Origin: Actinomycetota bacterium
GTDB taxonomy: Bacteria; Actinomycetota; Actinomycetes; Nanopelagicales; Nanopelagicaceae
Reading direction: 5' to 3'
NCBI GenBank assembly: GCA_009705675.1
Contig: WLSX01000014.1
Span: forward strand, 1-11,013
Length of the DNA: 11,013 bases
Part shown: one piece after another, positions 1 through 6,229 of the stretch
Layout of the letters: every line of letters starts with the position of its first letter
Numbering within the stretch: position 1 is the first letter of the stretch
Made by a program: the position numbers and the translations under genes
Notes under the pieces: model-generated
Database searches by the model: none
What the model was told of the DNA's origin: nothing
Seen by the model: the letters and a program-made list of their open reading frames with translations, nothing else

Positions 1-311
1 ATCAATTACTTTCAAAACATCCTTACCCATATTCAATTTTGGGACATGTTGCAGATGCTAACTTTCATTGTTTTATAGTGACTGATCCGGCAAAGCCAGA
101 GGAGCTAGAGGATGTACGTCACATCACCCATGAGTTAACAATGAAGATGATTGATATGGGTGGAACATGCACCGGCGAACATGGAATAGGCTCAGGAAAA
201 ATTCAGGCTTTAGTTGCAGAAACAGGCGCTCCAGCAGTTAATATTATGAAGTCAATAAAGCAAACTTTAGACCCTAACAATATATTAAATCCGGGAAAGG
301 TATTTAATTAG
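1..311 (+). CDS. FAD-linked oxidase, D-lactate dehydrogenase (cytochrome) type, C-terminal fragment
   Basis: This is the 3' end of a gene that begins left of the window; codons are in phase from base 3 and run open to a TAG stop at 309-311. The visible ~102 residues are the C-terminal part of the FAD-linked oxidase family (GlcD, D-lactate dehydrogenase). Two signatures are clear: a GHVADANFH segment (usual family form GHxGDGNxH) and GTCTGEHGIG, followed by the closing LDPNNILNPGKVF typical of these flavoproteins. The family oxidises 2-hydroxy acids such as D-lactate or glycolate and passes electrons to quinone or cytochrome. The CTGEHGIG form resembles mitochondrial and bacterial D-lactate dehydrogenase more than GlcD, but the substrate cannot be fixed from this fragment. 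The TTG at base 39 lies inside the conserved block and is not a start. The terC gene follows with no spacer (TAG then ATG), suggesting one transcript. Confidence 0.9.
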   Translation, partial: QLLSKHPYPYSILGHVADANFHCFIVTDPAKPEELEDVRHITHELTMKMIDMGGTCTGEHGIGSGKIQALVAETGAPAVNIMKSIKQTLDPNNILNPGKVFN

Positions 312-1211
312 ATGAGTCTTACAGTCTGGGAAGTAACAATTGCAGCTCTCCTTGCAGTATTAGCTTTTGACCTTGCATTAGCGGTAATTAGAAGAAACAA
401 AGAGACCTCTATTAAAGAGGCTGCAGCCTGGACGATTTTTTATGTAAGCGCAGCAATTGCTTTTGGATACTCTCTTGGAGTTTGGAGCACAACTCAAGCC
501 CGTGGTGAGTTCTTTGCTGGCTGGATTACTGAGTACTCCCTATCGGTAGATAATCTATTTATTTTTATATTAATTCTCGCTCGATTTAAAATTGATAAAA
601 CAAAACAACAACTTGTTTTGTTAGTAGGAATTATTATGGCTTTAATTTTGCGCGGTATTTTTATCGCATTAGGCAGCGCCGCAATTTCAAGATTCTCTTG
701 GGTATTTTATATTTTTGGAGCATTCCTACTCTTTACCGCTTATAAATTGATAAGTGAAGCAGGAGAAAAAGAATGGAAGGAAGGCAAATTAATTACTTGG
801 TTTCGAAAAAAAGGTGCCTCTCCTTTAACTATAGTTTTAGTCGCTATTGCATTTACTGATTTAATTTTTGCTCTTGACTCAATTCCGGCAATATTTGGAT
901 TAACTAAAGATCCATATATTGTTTTTACAGCAAATGCTTTTGCCTTAATGGGACTTCGCCAGCTCTACTTCTTGCTAGGTGGATTAATGAATAAATTAAT
1001 TTACTTAACTCAAGGATTAGCAATAATTCTTGGATTTATTGGAATCAAATTGATAGTTGAAGCGATTCATGGCGGTGGTACCCATAAAATTTTCGGTGTT
1101 GAAATCCCAGAGATTTCAACTCAATTCTCTCTTATTGTCATAGTTGGAACTTTGATCATTACAACTATCGCAAGTCTGTTCGTTAGTTCTAAATCAAAGG
1201 TGGCAGAATAG
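312..1211 (+). CDS. TerC/Alx-family integral membrane protein
   Basis: The 299-residue product is a polytopic membrane protein with about seven to nine hydrophobic segments. It carries both TerC-family acidic motifs: LSVDNLFI at residues 77-84 (Asp80) and FALDSIPA at residues 187-194 (Asp189). A charged cytoplasmic-looking loop (residues ~149-167) separates the two halves. TerC/Alx proteins are thought to export metal ions, notably manganese, and were first linked to tellurite resistance and alkaline-pH response. The exact ion here is inference. The length is normal for the Alx-like subgroup. The ATG directly follows the stop of the flavoprotein gene, with GGGAAAGG about 13 bases upstream as a distant Shine-Dalgarno, so translational coupling is likely. 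No upstream riboswitch of the yybP/Mn type can be present, because there is no intergenic space. Confidence 0.93.
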   Translation: MSLTVWEVTIAALLAVLAFDLALAVIRRNKETSIKEAAAWTIFYVSAAIAFGYSLGVWSTTQARGEFFAGWITEYSLSVDNLFIFILILARFKIDKTKQQLVLLVGIIMALILRGIFIALGSAAISRFSWVFYIFGAFLLFTAYKLISEAGEKEWKEGKLITWFRKKGASPLTIVLVAIAFTDLIFALDSIPAIFGLTKDPYIVFTANAFALMGLRQLYFLLGGLMNKLIYLTQGLAIILGFIGIKLIVEAIHGGGTHKIFGVEIPEISTQFSLIVIVGTLIITTIASLFVSSKSKVAE

Positions 1212-1229
1212 CCCTCATGATTGAGGGCT
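1210..1229 (+). repeat. Hairpin (8-bp perfect stem) on the permease start codon
   Basis: An inverted repeat, GCCCTCA-TGAT-TGAGGGC, is extended by one A-T pair to an 8-bp stem with a 4-base loop. It starts in the terC stop codon and encloses the ATG (1217-1219) of the downstream ABC permease. No T-tract follows, so it is not a classical terminator. In mRNA it would bury the start codon. It could be a control element for permease translation, a T-less terminator, or an RNA-processing or stabilising stem between terC and the ABC pair. Confidence 0.6.
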
Positions 1230-2089
1230 CAAATAAGATTCAGGTTTTCGAACCACACCACTCTTCTCTGCCACCGCTTAAGCCATATATTTCGGAGTTC
1301 TGGCGCAGGCGAGAGTTTGCAACAGAGCTTTCGAAATTCTCTGATAAGGCAGAGTATTTAGAATCTAAATTAGGAAAAGTTTGGCTAGTTTTAAATCCAT
1401 TGTTTTTAGCGGTTATTTACTATTTGCTTGTAACAGTTATTCAAGGTAGATCAGCTCAGACAAATTCATTTACAATTCTCTGTCATATTCTTATTGGCTT
1501 ATTCACATTTTACTTTGCTCAAAACTGTATCTTGTTAGGTGCGCAATCAATTACCTCTGGTGGGCGATTAATATTAAACCAAGCTTTTCCAAGGTCGCTT
1601 TTGCCTTTATCCAGTGCGATAAGTGCAGCGCGTCAGTTTCTACCAACTTTACCGGTATATATCTCAATTGTGCTTATAGGCAAGTTAGTTTTTAACGATA
1701 CAGCGCTTCCCGGATTTACTTGGAACTACCTACTGATTCCTTTTGTTCTAGTTTTATTGATAATTACAAGTTTTGGCTTATCGCTTTTATTTGCAACAAT
1801 GAATGTTTACTTTCGCGATACGACAAAATTGCTTTCATACATAATGCGTATTTGGCTATACGCCTCCCCAGTTTTGTGGCAGCCAGATATGCTCACTGGC
1901 TGGCACCGAATAATCCTTTACTTAAATCCACTTGGACCGATTCTTTCGGCAAACTCTAGAATCTGGATTGATGGATTAACTCCAACTGCTCCACAATTAC
2001 TTGGATGCTTATTTTGGGCAATTGGTTCTATTTTGCTAGGTGGTTACTTCTTTATTTCTAGGGAGCGCGATTTTGCCGTCCGCATCTAA
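1217..2089 (+). CDS. ABC-2 type permease, polysaccharide export (Wzm/TagG-like)
   Basis: This 290-residue permease belongs to the ABC-2 (Wzm/TagG/RfbA) family that moves lipid-linked O-antigen, teichoic acid or other surface glycans across the cytoplasmic membrane. It has a ~50-residue cytoplasmic N-terminus with the LGKVWLVLNPL entry to the first membrane segment, then about six hydrophobic segments. Family features include NQAFPRSLLP (121-130), a YFRDTTKLL coupling-helix region (198-206), SPVLWQP (217-223), LNPLGPI (236-242) and the terminal RERDFAVRI. The ATPase gene overlaps or closely follows it, as expected for the two-subunit transporter. The ATG lies in a strong hairpin (1210-1229), and the nearest purine-rich site (AGGTGG, 1198-1203) is 13 bases away, which is unusually far. 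No alternative in-frame ATG, GTG or TTG was found nearby, so the start is kept. The exported glycan is unknown; no glycosyltransferases are visible. Confidence 0.9.
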   Translation: MIEGSNKIQVFEPHHSSLPPLKPYISEFWRRREFATELSKFSDKAEYLESKLGKVWLVLNPLFLAVIYYLLVTVIQGRSAQTNSFTILCHILIGLFTFYFAQNCILLGAQSITSGGRLILNQAFPRSLLPLSSAISAARQFLPTLPVYISIVLIGKLVFNDTALPGFTWNYLLIPFVLVLLIITSFGLSLLFATMNVYFRDTTKLLSYIMRIWLYASPVLWQPDMLTGWHRIILYLNPLGPILSANSRIWIDGLTPTAPQLLGCLFWAIGSILLGGYFFISRERDFAVRI

Positions 2090-2102
2090 GCCGATTATTC
2101 AG

Positions 2103-2882
2103 ATGCCAGATAATCTGGCGATTCAAATTGAAGATCTTTCAATTAGTTACAAGATCAATGTTGAGTCTAAGAAGACTTTAAAAAATGCGGTAATGCGAGC
2201 AAGTCGCGGTGAGCGAGTTAGAACTCGAACTGTTGAGGCAGTTAAAAACTTAACTCTCAATATTCCCCATGGCTCTGTGGTTGGAATTGTTGGTGCAAAT
2301 GGTGCTGGTAAATCAACTTTAATGAGATCAATTGCTGGAATTTTGCCACCAACTTCTGGACGGATTGCAGTTAATGGTCGAATCTCAACATTACTTGCAC
2401 TTGGAGTTGGATTTAATCAAGCATTATCTGGCCGAGATAACATAATTTTAGGTGGGTTAGCAGCAGGTATGAGTAGATCAGAAATTGAAAGCCAAACAGA
2501 TGCAATTGCTGCTTTTGCTGATCTGCCTGAAGGTTTTATAGATATGCCAGTTCGTACTTACAGCAATGGCATGTATAGTCGAGTTGCATTCTCAGTTGCT
2601 GTAAATATGACACCAGATATTTTGCTACTTGATGAAGCACTTTCAGCTGGTGATGCTGCATTTAAAGAGAAATCTTTTAATCGAATGAGGCAACTATGTG
2701 AAGAGGCTAGAACAATTCTGATTGTTTCTCATGCACTCACCTCTCTAAATGAGCTTTGTGATCACGCAATCTGGCTACATAAAGGTCAAATGCTCGCCTC
2801 TGGAAAGCCAGATGATATAACTGAAAAGTACTTGAAGTTTCTAAATGTTGGTGAACTACCTTCTAGCTATGAAGATTTATAA
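2103..2882 (+). CDS. ABC transporter ATPase, polysaccharide export (Wzt/TagH-like)
   Basis: This is the nucleotide-binding partner of the preceding permease. From the ATG at 2103 it has 259 residues: Walker A GANGAGKS (64-71), Q-loop region around 104-105, a divergent signature YSNGMYSR (153-160; usual YSSGM), Walker B DILLLDE (172-178) and switch His210 in IVSHAL. The stretch LLALGVGF and the ~35-residue insertion before Walker A (residues ~18-45, basic, with RASRGERVR) are typical of Wzt/TagH ATPases. No C-terminal carbohydrate-binding domain is present, so it resembles short TagH rather than long Wzt. The start is uncertain. A TTG at 2073 with GGGAGCG five bases upstream would add 10 residues and overlap the permease; the GTG at 2040 is unlikely. 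The ATG is preferred because family homology begins just after it. Its stop overlaps the convergent gene. Confidence 0.93.
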   Translation: MPDNLAIQIEDLSISYKINVESKKTLKNAVMRASRGERVRTRTVEAVKNLTLNIPHGSVVGIVGANGAGKSTLMRSIAGILPPTSGRIAVNGRISTLLALGVGFNQALSGRDNIILGGLAAGMSRSEIESQTDAIAAFADLPEGFIDMPVRTYSNGMYSRVAFSVAVNMTPDILLLDEALSAGDAAFKEKSFNRMRQLCEEARTILIVSHALTSLNELCDHAIWLHKGQMLASGKPDDITEKYLKFLNVGELPSSYEDL

Positions 2883-3257
2883 CGGTAATATAAAAAATAC
2901 AGCAGTAATCAAGGCAGCTAAAGCTGCTGATTTAAGCAAAATAACAATTGCAGTTTTGCGATCTGCCTTACGATCTTGCACTGATTGAACTCTTGAAATC
3001 TTGCCAAGTCTTTCAAAATTAAATGTCCCAGCTAGCCCGTATGCAAGACAAAATTTACTTCTAGATTGCACAAATCCAACTGAAAAAACTAAAGCTGGAA
3101 CGAAGATAGAAATCCGAGAAGATCGTGATTGGTCAGTTGCTAATAAAGCTGTCGCTGAAGAAATAGTTAGAAAAATACCAAATAGTGCAACTAACTGACG
3201 ACGCCTAATTTCACCTTTACCAATATTGCAAGAGCCAGCAACATATTCACTGCTCAT
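2877..3257 (-). CDS. Small membrane protein, unknown function
   Basis: The 126-residue predicted membrane protein has hydrophobic segments near residues 22-40, 49-65 and 104-124 and a basic linker (residues ~84-103, rich in Arg, Lys and Asp). I recognise no catalytic motif. The middle stretch KFCLAYGLAGTFNF looks like a conserved actinobacterial membrane-protein core, but I cannot name the family firmly. The ATG at 3257 directly abuts the stop codon of the upstream 49-codon gene, so the two are almost certainly translated from one message and may form a complex. Its TAA (2877-2879) overlaps by six bases the end of the convergent ABC ATPase gene (stop 2880-2882), which supports both being real, densely packed genes. 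Codon use looks like that of its neighbours. Confidence 0.75.
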   Translation of the reverse strand: MSSEYVAGSCNIGKGEIRRRQLVALFGIFLTISSATALLATDQSRSSRISIFVPALVFSVGFVQSRSKFCLAYGLAGTFNFERLGKISRVQSVQDRKADRKTAIVILLKSAALAALITAVFFILPL

Positions 3258-3407
3258 TTATGCGTCTTCCCGCTCTTCATCATCATTCCAAACTTCGTAC
3301 TCATCGCTTTCAGAACGCGCAAGCCAATTAAAAAGTGTTTTAGCTGCGCCAAACACGACTAAAATTCCGGCAATAAATGCTAGAAGTCTTTTAAATGCTT
3401 TGATCAT
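3258..3407 (-). CDS. 49-residue single-span membrane microprotein
   Basis: This short gene is found by reading the reverse strand between the acetyltransferase and the 126-residue membrane protein. It has an ATG at 3405-3407 and a TAA at 3258-3260. The product starts MIKAFKRLLAF, with a basic N-terminus. One hydrophobic segment follows (about residues 8-29), then NWLARSESDEYEVW and an acidic tail, DDEEREDA. Positive-inside bias predicts the N-terminus in the cytoplasm and the acidic tail outside, or the reverse if the tail binds a cytosolic partner. Its stop abuts the next gene's ATG (TAA then ATG), which strongly supports translation. A 35-base gap separates it from the acetyltransferase stop. 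That gap lacks a clear Shine-Dalgarno but contains TATAAG about 16 bases before the ATG, a possible -10 element. The function is unknown. Confidence 0.72.
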   Translation of the reverse strand: MIKAFKRLLAFIAGILVVFGAAKTLFNWLARSESDEYEVWNDDEEREDA

Positions 3408-3442
3408 GGGGTAAATCTACTACTTATAACTTAGGGCGGTTG

Positions 3443-3928
3443 TTAATAACCTTCAGCGGCGAGTTTCTTCAAGGAATCACCGGAGAGTCTAAATACAGTC
3501 CATTCATCCATAGCAACTGCACCAAATGATTTATAGAAATCAATTGCTGGTTCATTCCAGTCAAGTACCCACCATTGAAATCTTGGATACCCCTGCTCAA
3601 CACAAATCTGTGCCAATCTGACTAACAATGCTTTGCCGTGACCTGCGCCTCGATACTTCGGATCAACAAACAAATCCTCTAAATACAAACCATGCTTGCC
3701 AAGCCAGGTCGAGTAATTCAAATGCCAAATAGCTATTCCGGTAACCACATCCGCTTCCTGAGAAAGTAGACAATAGACCTGGGGATTTTCACCAAAAAAT
3801 GATTGCTCTAAATCATCAACTGAAAGTACTACCTCATGTGGGGCTTTCTCATACTCAGCTAAGGCGTGAATGTATTTAAAAATATCTGGCAGATCAGCAA
3901 TAGTTGCTGGCCGGACAATTACTGACAT
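3443..3928 (-). CDS. GNAT N-acetyltransferase, SSAT/diamine acetyltransferase-like
   Basis: The 161-residue protein covers a whole GNAT fold. It opens with VRPATIADLPDIF (residues 5-17) and has the acetyl-CoA pyrophosphate-binding loop RGAGHGKALL at 93-102 (RxxGxG/A type). The C-terminal half contains LDWNEPAIDFYKSFGA and MDEWTVFRL (122-148), a close fit to the spermidine/spermine N1-acetyltransferase subgroup (SSAT, also called diamine acetyltransferase), in which WNxxAIxFYxxxGA and DEWTxxRL are hallmarks. These enzymes acetylate polyamines or related small amines such as thialysine. The substrate here is not determined. The length is normal. The ATG (3926-3928) directly abuts the stop of the trans-sulfuration enzyme gene, so the two are co-translated. 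Confidence 0.9.
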   Translation of the reverse strand: MSVIVRPATIADLPDIFKYIHALAEYEKAPHEVVLSVDDLEQSFFGENPQVYCLLSQEADVVTGIAIWHLNYSTWLGKHGLYLEDLFVDPKYRGAGHGKALLVRLAQICVEQGYPRFQWWVLDWNEPAIDFYKSFGAVAMDEWTVFRLSGDSLKKLAAEGY

Positions 3929-5062
3929 TTATTTAATTTTTGCAGCAACAAAAGCTGATTCAATATCTGCCCATAAATCATCAACATTTTCAATACCAAC
4001 AGAAAAGCGAATTAAACTCTCTGGAATAGTTTGGCTCTCAGTTGCCCACCTGCGCCTGCGCTCCCAGATTGATTCAACCCCACCTAATGAGGTTGCATTA
4101 GTAATTAACTTTGATGAATCACACATTAAATCAATTTGAGCCACAGTTCCGTTGACTTCAAATGAAATCATTGCTCCAAAACCCTTCATAAATGATTTTG
4201 CACGAGCGTGATAAGGATCTGTCGTAAGTCCTGGGTATCTAACCTTTGAAACCCTTGAATCCTTTGAAAGTCTTACTGCTAATTCCATTGCATTCTCTTG
4301 TGAACGCTGCATGCGCAGAGCAAATGTTCGCAAGCCTCGCAGTGCTAGCCACGTTTCAAATGGTCCAGCAATTGTTCCACCATATCTTCGAGCCTGCTCT
4401 AATCTGCCATAAAGCGCTTGATCATTTGTGCTAACTGATCCAAGAATTAAATCGCTATGGCCAGATAGATATTTTGTTACTGAATGAATACTGATATCAG
4501 CACCTAGTGCTAACGGGTTTTGAATTAATGGCGTTGCAAGGGTGTTATCAACTGCAACACCGCATCCACTTGCTTTGCCAGCAGAGATAATTTTAGGTAA
4601 ATCCACTACTTCAATTGCTGGATTTGTTGGGGATTCTAAATAAACCATTGCAGCTCCAGGGATGGCAGCAAGAACAGCATTAGTATCGGCTAAATCAACA
4701 AACCTAACCTTTAATCTTTCAACCTCATCCATCTTTCTTAACATTGTTGTTGTGCCCTGGTAACCATTATGGGAAGCAACAACCACTGCGCCCTCTGGTA
4801 ATAAAGAAAATACTGAACTAATTGCACCCATACCGGAAGAAAATATTAAAGTTTTGCCACCTTCTAGTACTGAAATTGCTTCTTCTAGTGCAGTCCAAGT
4901 TTCATTACCGTATCGACCATAGCCAACTGGGCCACCAGCATGAAATGTTGAGTTAAGAGCAATTGGTGGATTTAAAGCACCATCAGGTTCTTTTTCAGGT
5001 CGGCCGGCAGCAACAACCTTGGTTTCAAGTGAAAGTTTTTTCCAATCTTGCTCTTGATTCAT
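3929..5062 (-). CDS. PLP-dependent trans-sulfuration enzyme (cystathionine gamma-synthase/lyase family)
   Basis: This 377-residue fold-type I PLP enzyme belongs to the Cys/Met metabolism family. Features in order: YGRYGNET near residues 48-55 (cofactor-phosphate Tyr/Arg region), SSGMGAISSV (75-84), ESPTNPAIEVVDL (143-155), cofactor Asp172 in VDNTLATP, and the Schiff-base lysine Lys197 in SVTKYLSGHSD. Near the C-terminus, SLGGVESIWERRRRW (325-339) replaces the HPASMTH seen in classic MetB/MetC. I recall this ERRxxW form from a distinct actinobacterial subgroup annotated only as trans-sulfuration family protein. Family reactions are cystathionine synthesis or cleavage, or homocysteine/methionine gamma-elimination; which one applies cannot be read from sequence. 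It lies 28 bases after msrB and abuts the GNAT gene. The ATG at 5060-5062 fits the usual N-terminus (SLETKVVAAGR). Confidence 0.9.
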   Translation of the reverse strand: MNQEQDWKKLSLETKVVAAGRPEKEPDGALNPPIALNSTFHAGGPVGYGRYGNETWTALEEAISVLEGGKTLIFSSGMGAISSVFSLLPEGAVVVASHNGYQGTTTMLRKMDEVERLKVRFVDLADTNAVLAAIPGAAMVYLESPTNPAIEVVDLPKIISAGKASGCGVAVDNTLATPLIQNPLALGADISIHSVTKYLSGHSDLILGSVSTNDQALYGRLEQARRYGGTIAGPFETWLALRGLRTFALRMQRSQENAMELAVRLSKDSRVSKVRYPGLTTDPYHARAKSFMKGFGAMISFEVNGTVAQIDLMCDSSKLITNATSLGGVESIWERRRRWATESQTIPESLIRFSVGIENVDDLWADIESAFVAAKIK

Positions 5063-5090
5063 AGTGCAAGCCTAACTCATAAAAATAGTA

Positions 5091-5531
5091 TTAATTCTTC
5101 GGTTCAAGAATTAATGCAACTGAATTAATGCACCAGCGCTCATCTGTTGGAACTGCATAACCCTCACCGGTGAAAACATGGCCAAGATGTGATCCACACG
5201 CAGCACACCTAACCTCAGTTCTTACTCTTGGGAATAAGGACCTATCTTCAATTAACTCAACAGCATCATCTTCAGTTGGCGCGTAAAAAGATGGCCAACC
5301 ACAACCTGAGTGAAACTTTGTGTCAGATTTAAATAATTCAGCACTGCAAGCCTTACATTTATAAACACCAATTGTTTCACTATCGGTGTATTCACCTGTA
5401 AATGCAGTTTCGGTCGCGGCTTTCCGTAAAACATCAAAGGAAAGTGGATCAACGCGCTTTTTAAGATCCTCTTCATCCACCTTAACTTTATAGGGAATGC
5501 CCTTTGAGTCGATTGGTGTTATCTCATTCAT
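5091..5531 (-). CDS. msrB: Peptide methionine (R)-S-oxide reductase MsrB
   Basis: This is a complete MsrB, which reduces the R-epimer of methionine sulfoxide in oxidised proteins. From the ATG at 5529-5531 it has 146 residues. It shows the two zinc-binding CxxC pairs (Cys59/Cys62 and Cys109/Cys112), GCGWPSF (76-82, with a possible resolving Cys77), HLGHVF (115-120) and the catalytic Cys134 in RWCINSVAL. A GTG two codons upstream (5535-5537) is an alternative start. The ATG overlaps the msrA stop by eight bases, and AGGTG (5535-5539) lies only three bases from it, so the exact start is open. Overlap with msrA implies coupled translation of the S- and R-specific repair enzymes. There is no signal peptide, so it is cytoplasmic. 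Confidence 0.95.
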   Translation of the reverse strand: MNEITPIDSKGIPYKVKVDEEDLKKRVDPLSFDVLRKAATETAFTGEYTDSETIGVYKCKACSAELFKSDTKFHSGCGWPSFYAPTEDDAVELIEDRSLFPRVRTEVRCAACGSHLGHVFTGEGYAVPTDERWCINSVALILEPKN

Positions 5532-6057
5532 TAGCACCTGATGAGATTAGTGGGTAAGCAACTCCAGTAGATGAGTGGCAATCATAACCATTTGGATTTT
5601 TAACTAAATATTTTTGGTGATACTCCTCAGCCAGCCAATAAGTTACACCTGATGCTGGTAATATTTCAGTGACAATTTTATCCATTCCGTTATTACTTAA
5701 TTCTTTTTGGTAGATATCCTTACTAGCTAACGCTTGTTTAAGTTGTTCAGCAGAAGTTGTATAGATTGCTGAGCGATATTGAGTACCAATATCTCCACCT
5801 TGTTGATTTAATGAGGTGGGATCATGCATTACCCAAAACTCTGCTAATAACTTCTCATATGAAATAACTGCAGAGTCATAAATGACTTCAACCATTTCAG
5901 CATGATTGGTTTTACCAGTGCAAACCTCTTTATATGTTGGGTCAGATTTGTTTCCACCCATATATCCAACTGAAGTTTGAATTACACCTTCTAGTTGCCA
6001 AAATCTACGCTCTGCTCCCCAAAAACATCCAGTTGCGAAGTATGCGGCTTTGCTCAT
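5524..6057 (-). CDS. msrA: Peptide methionine (S)-S-oxide reductase MsrA
   Basis: This 177-residue MsrA reduces the S-epimer of methionine sulfoxide. The catalytic motif GCFWGAE is at residues 10-16 (nucleophile Cys11). It is followed by GYMGG (31-35), NHAEMVEV (51-58), the FWVMHDPT segment (74-81), GTQYRSAIY (91-99) and YHQKYL (146-151). The C-terminal NGYDCHSSTG supplies a resolving cysteine, Cys160, so recycling probably runs through thioredoxin. It is the first gene of a tightly packed reverse-strand unit running to 2877, which pairs methionine repair with a PLP sulfur-amino-acid enzyme. It starts with ATG at 6055-6057, preceded by a purine-rich AAGAGAGAA. A candidate promoter and palindrome lie about 40-70 bases upstream. 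Confidence 0.96.
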   Translation of the reverse strand: MSKAAYFATGCFWGAERRFWQLEGVIQTSVGYMGGNKSDPTYKEVCTGKTNHAEMVEVIYDSAVISYEKLLAEFWVMHDPTSLNQQGGDIGTQYRSAIYTTSAEQLKQALASKDIYQKELSNNGMDKIVTEILPASGVTYWLAEEYHQKYLVKNPNGYDCHSSTGVAYPLISSGANE

Positions 6058-6098
6058 TTGCTAATTCTCTCTTATTGCTAAGCACTCTGCAATCTGAA

Positions 6099-6128
6099 AA
6101 TCTACAAATTATTTGTGTAAATTCTCAA
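6099..6128 (-). promoter_or_regulatory. Candidate msrA promoter with internal palindrome
   Basis: On the reverse strand TTGAGA (6128-6123) and TAGATT (6104-6099) are separated by 18 bases, a reasonable match to -35 and -10 elements. The predicted transcript would start about 35 bases before the msrA ATG. A 13-base palindrome, ACAAAT-T-ATTTGT (6104-6116), lies in the spacer against the -10, where a repressor would act. It is AT-rich, so chance is possible. No experimental support is available. Confidence 0.35.
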
Positions 6129-6159
6129 CTGATAACCTTTGATATTTAGGCTGTTTATA

Positions 6160-6229
6160 GCCCGCGTAGCCCGGGCATAGAGGCCGCCCTCCGGAGGCGG
6201 GTGTGCAGGATCGAATCCAGCCGGAGGCA
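6160..6229 (+). tRNA. tRNA-Arg (anticodon CCG), irregular and possibly degenerate
   Basis: A cloverleaf can be laid out over 70 bases. The anticodon stem CCGCC/GGCGG (6184-6188, 6196-6200) is perfect and closes the 7-base loop CTCCGGA, anticodon CCG at 6191-6193 (Arg, CGG codons). The T arm is GCAGG-ATCGAAT-CCAGC (6205-6221), with one A-A mismatch and A in place of the first loop T. The 3' acceptor strand is CGGAGGC (6222-6228), then A73. The 5' strand GCCCGCG pairs at only five of seven positions (C-A and G-G mismatches in the middle). The D arm (6169-6183, GCCC...GAGG) is about two bases short and does not form a proper stem. No CCA is encoded. It may be a decaying gene, an unusual functional tRNA, or a site of sequence or assembly error. 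CGG codons do occur in this window, for example in the ABC ATPase gene. Confidence 0.65.

Noticed and set aside
1720..1959. Alternative-frame reading frame inside the ABC permease
   Set aside because: It is a shadow of the permease gene, whose frame shows clear family motifs.
2920..2933. Inverted repeat GCAGCT-AA-AGCTGC-like hairpin near the 2877 convergent junction
   Set aside because: It lies inside the coding sequence of the 126-residue membrane protein, where Ala/Ala-Leu codons explain the repeat, and no T-tract follows in either direction.
3870..4139. Forward-strand frame across the acetyltransferase/PLP enzyme junction
   Set aside because: It runs antisense to two conserved genes that abut exactly, and its translation has no family features.
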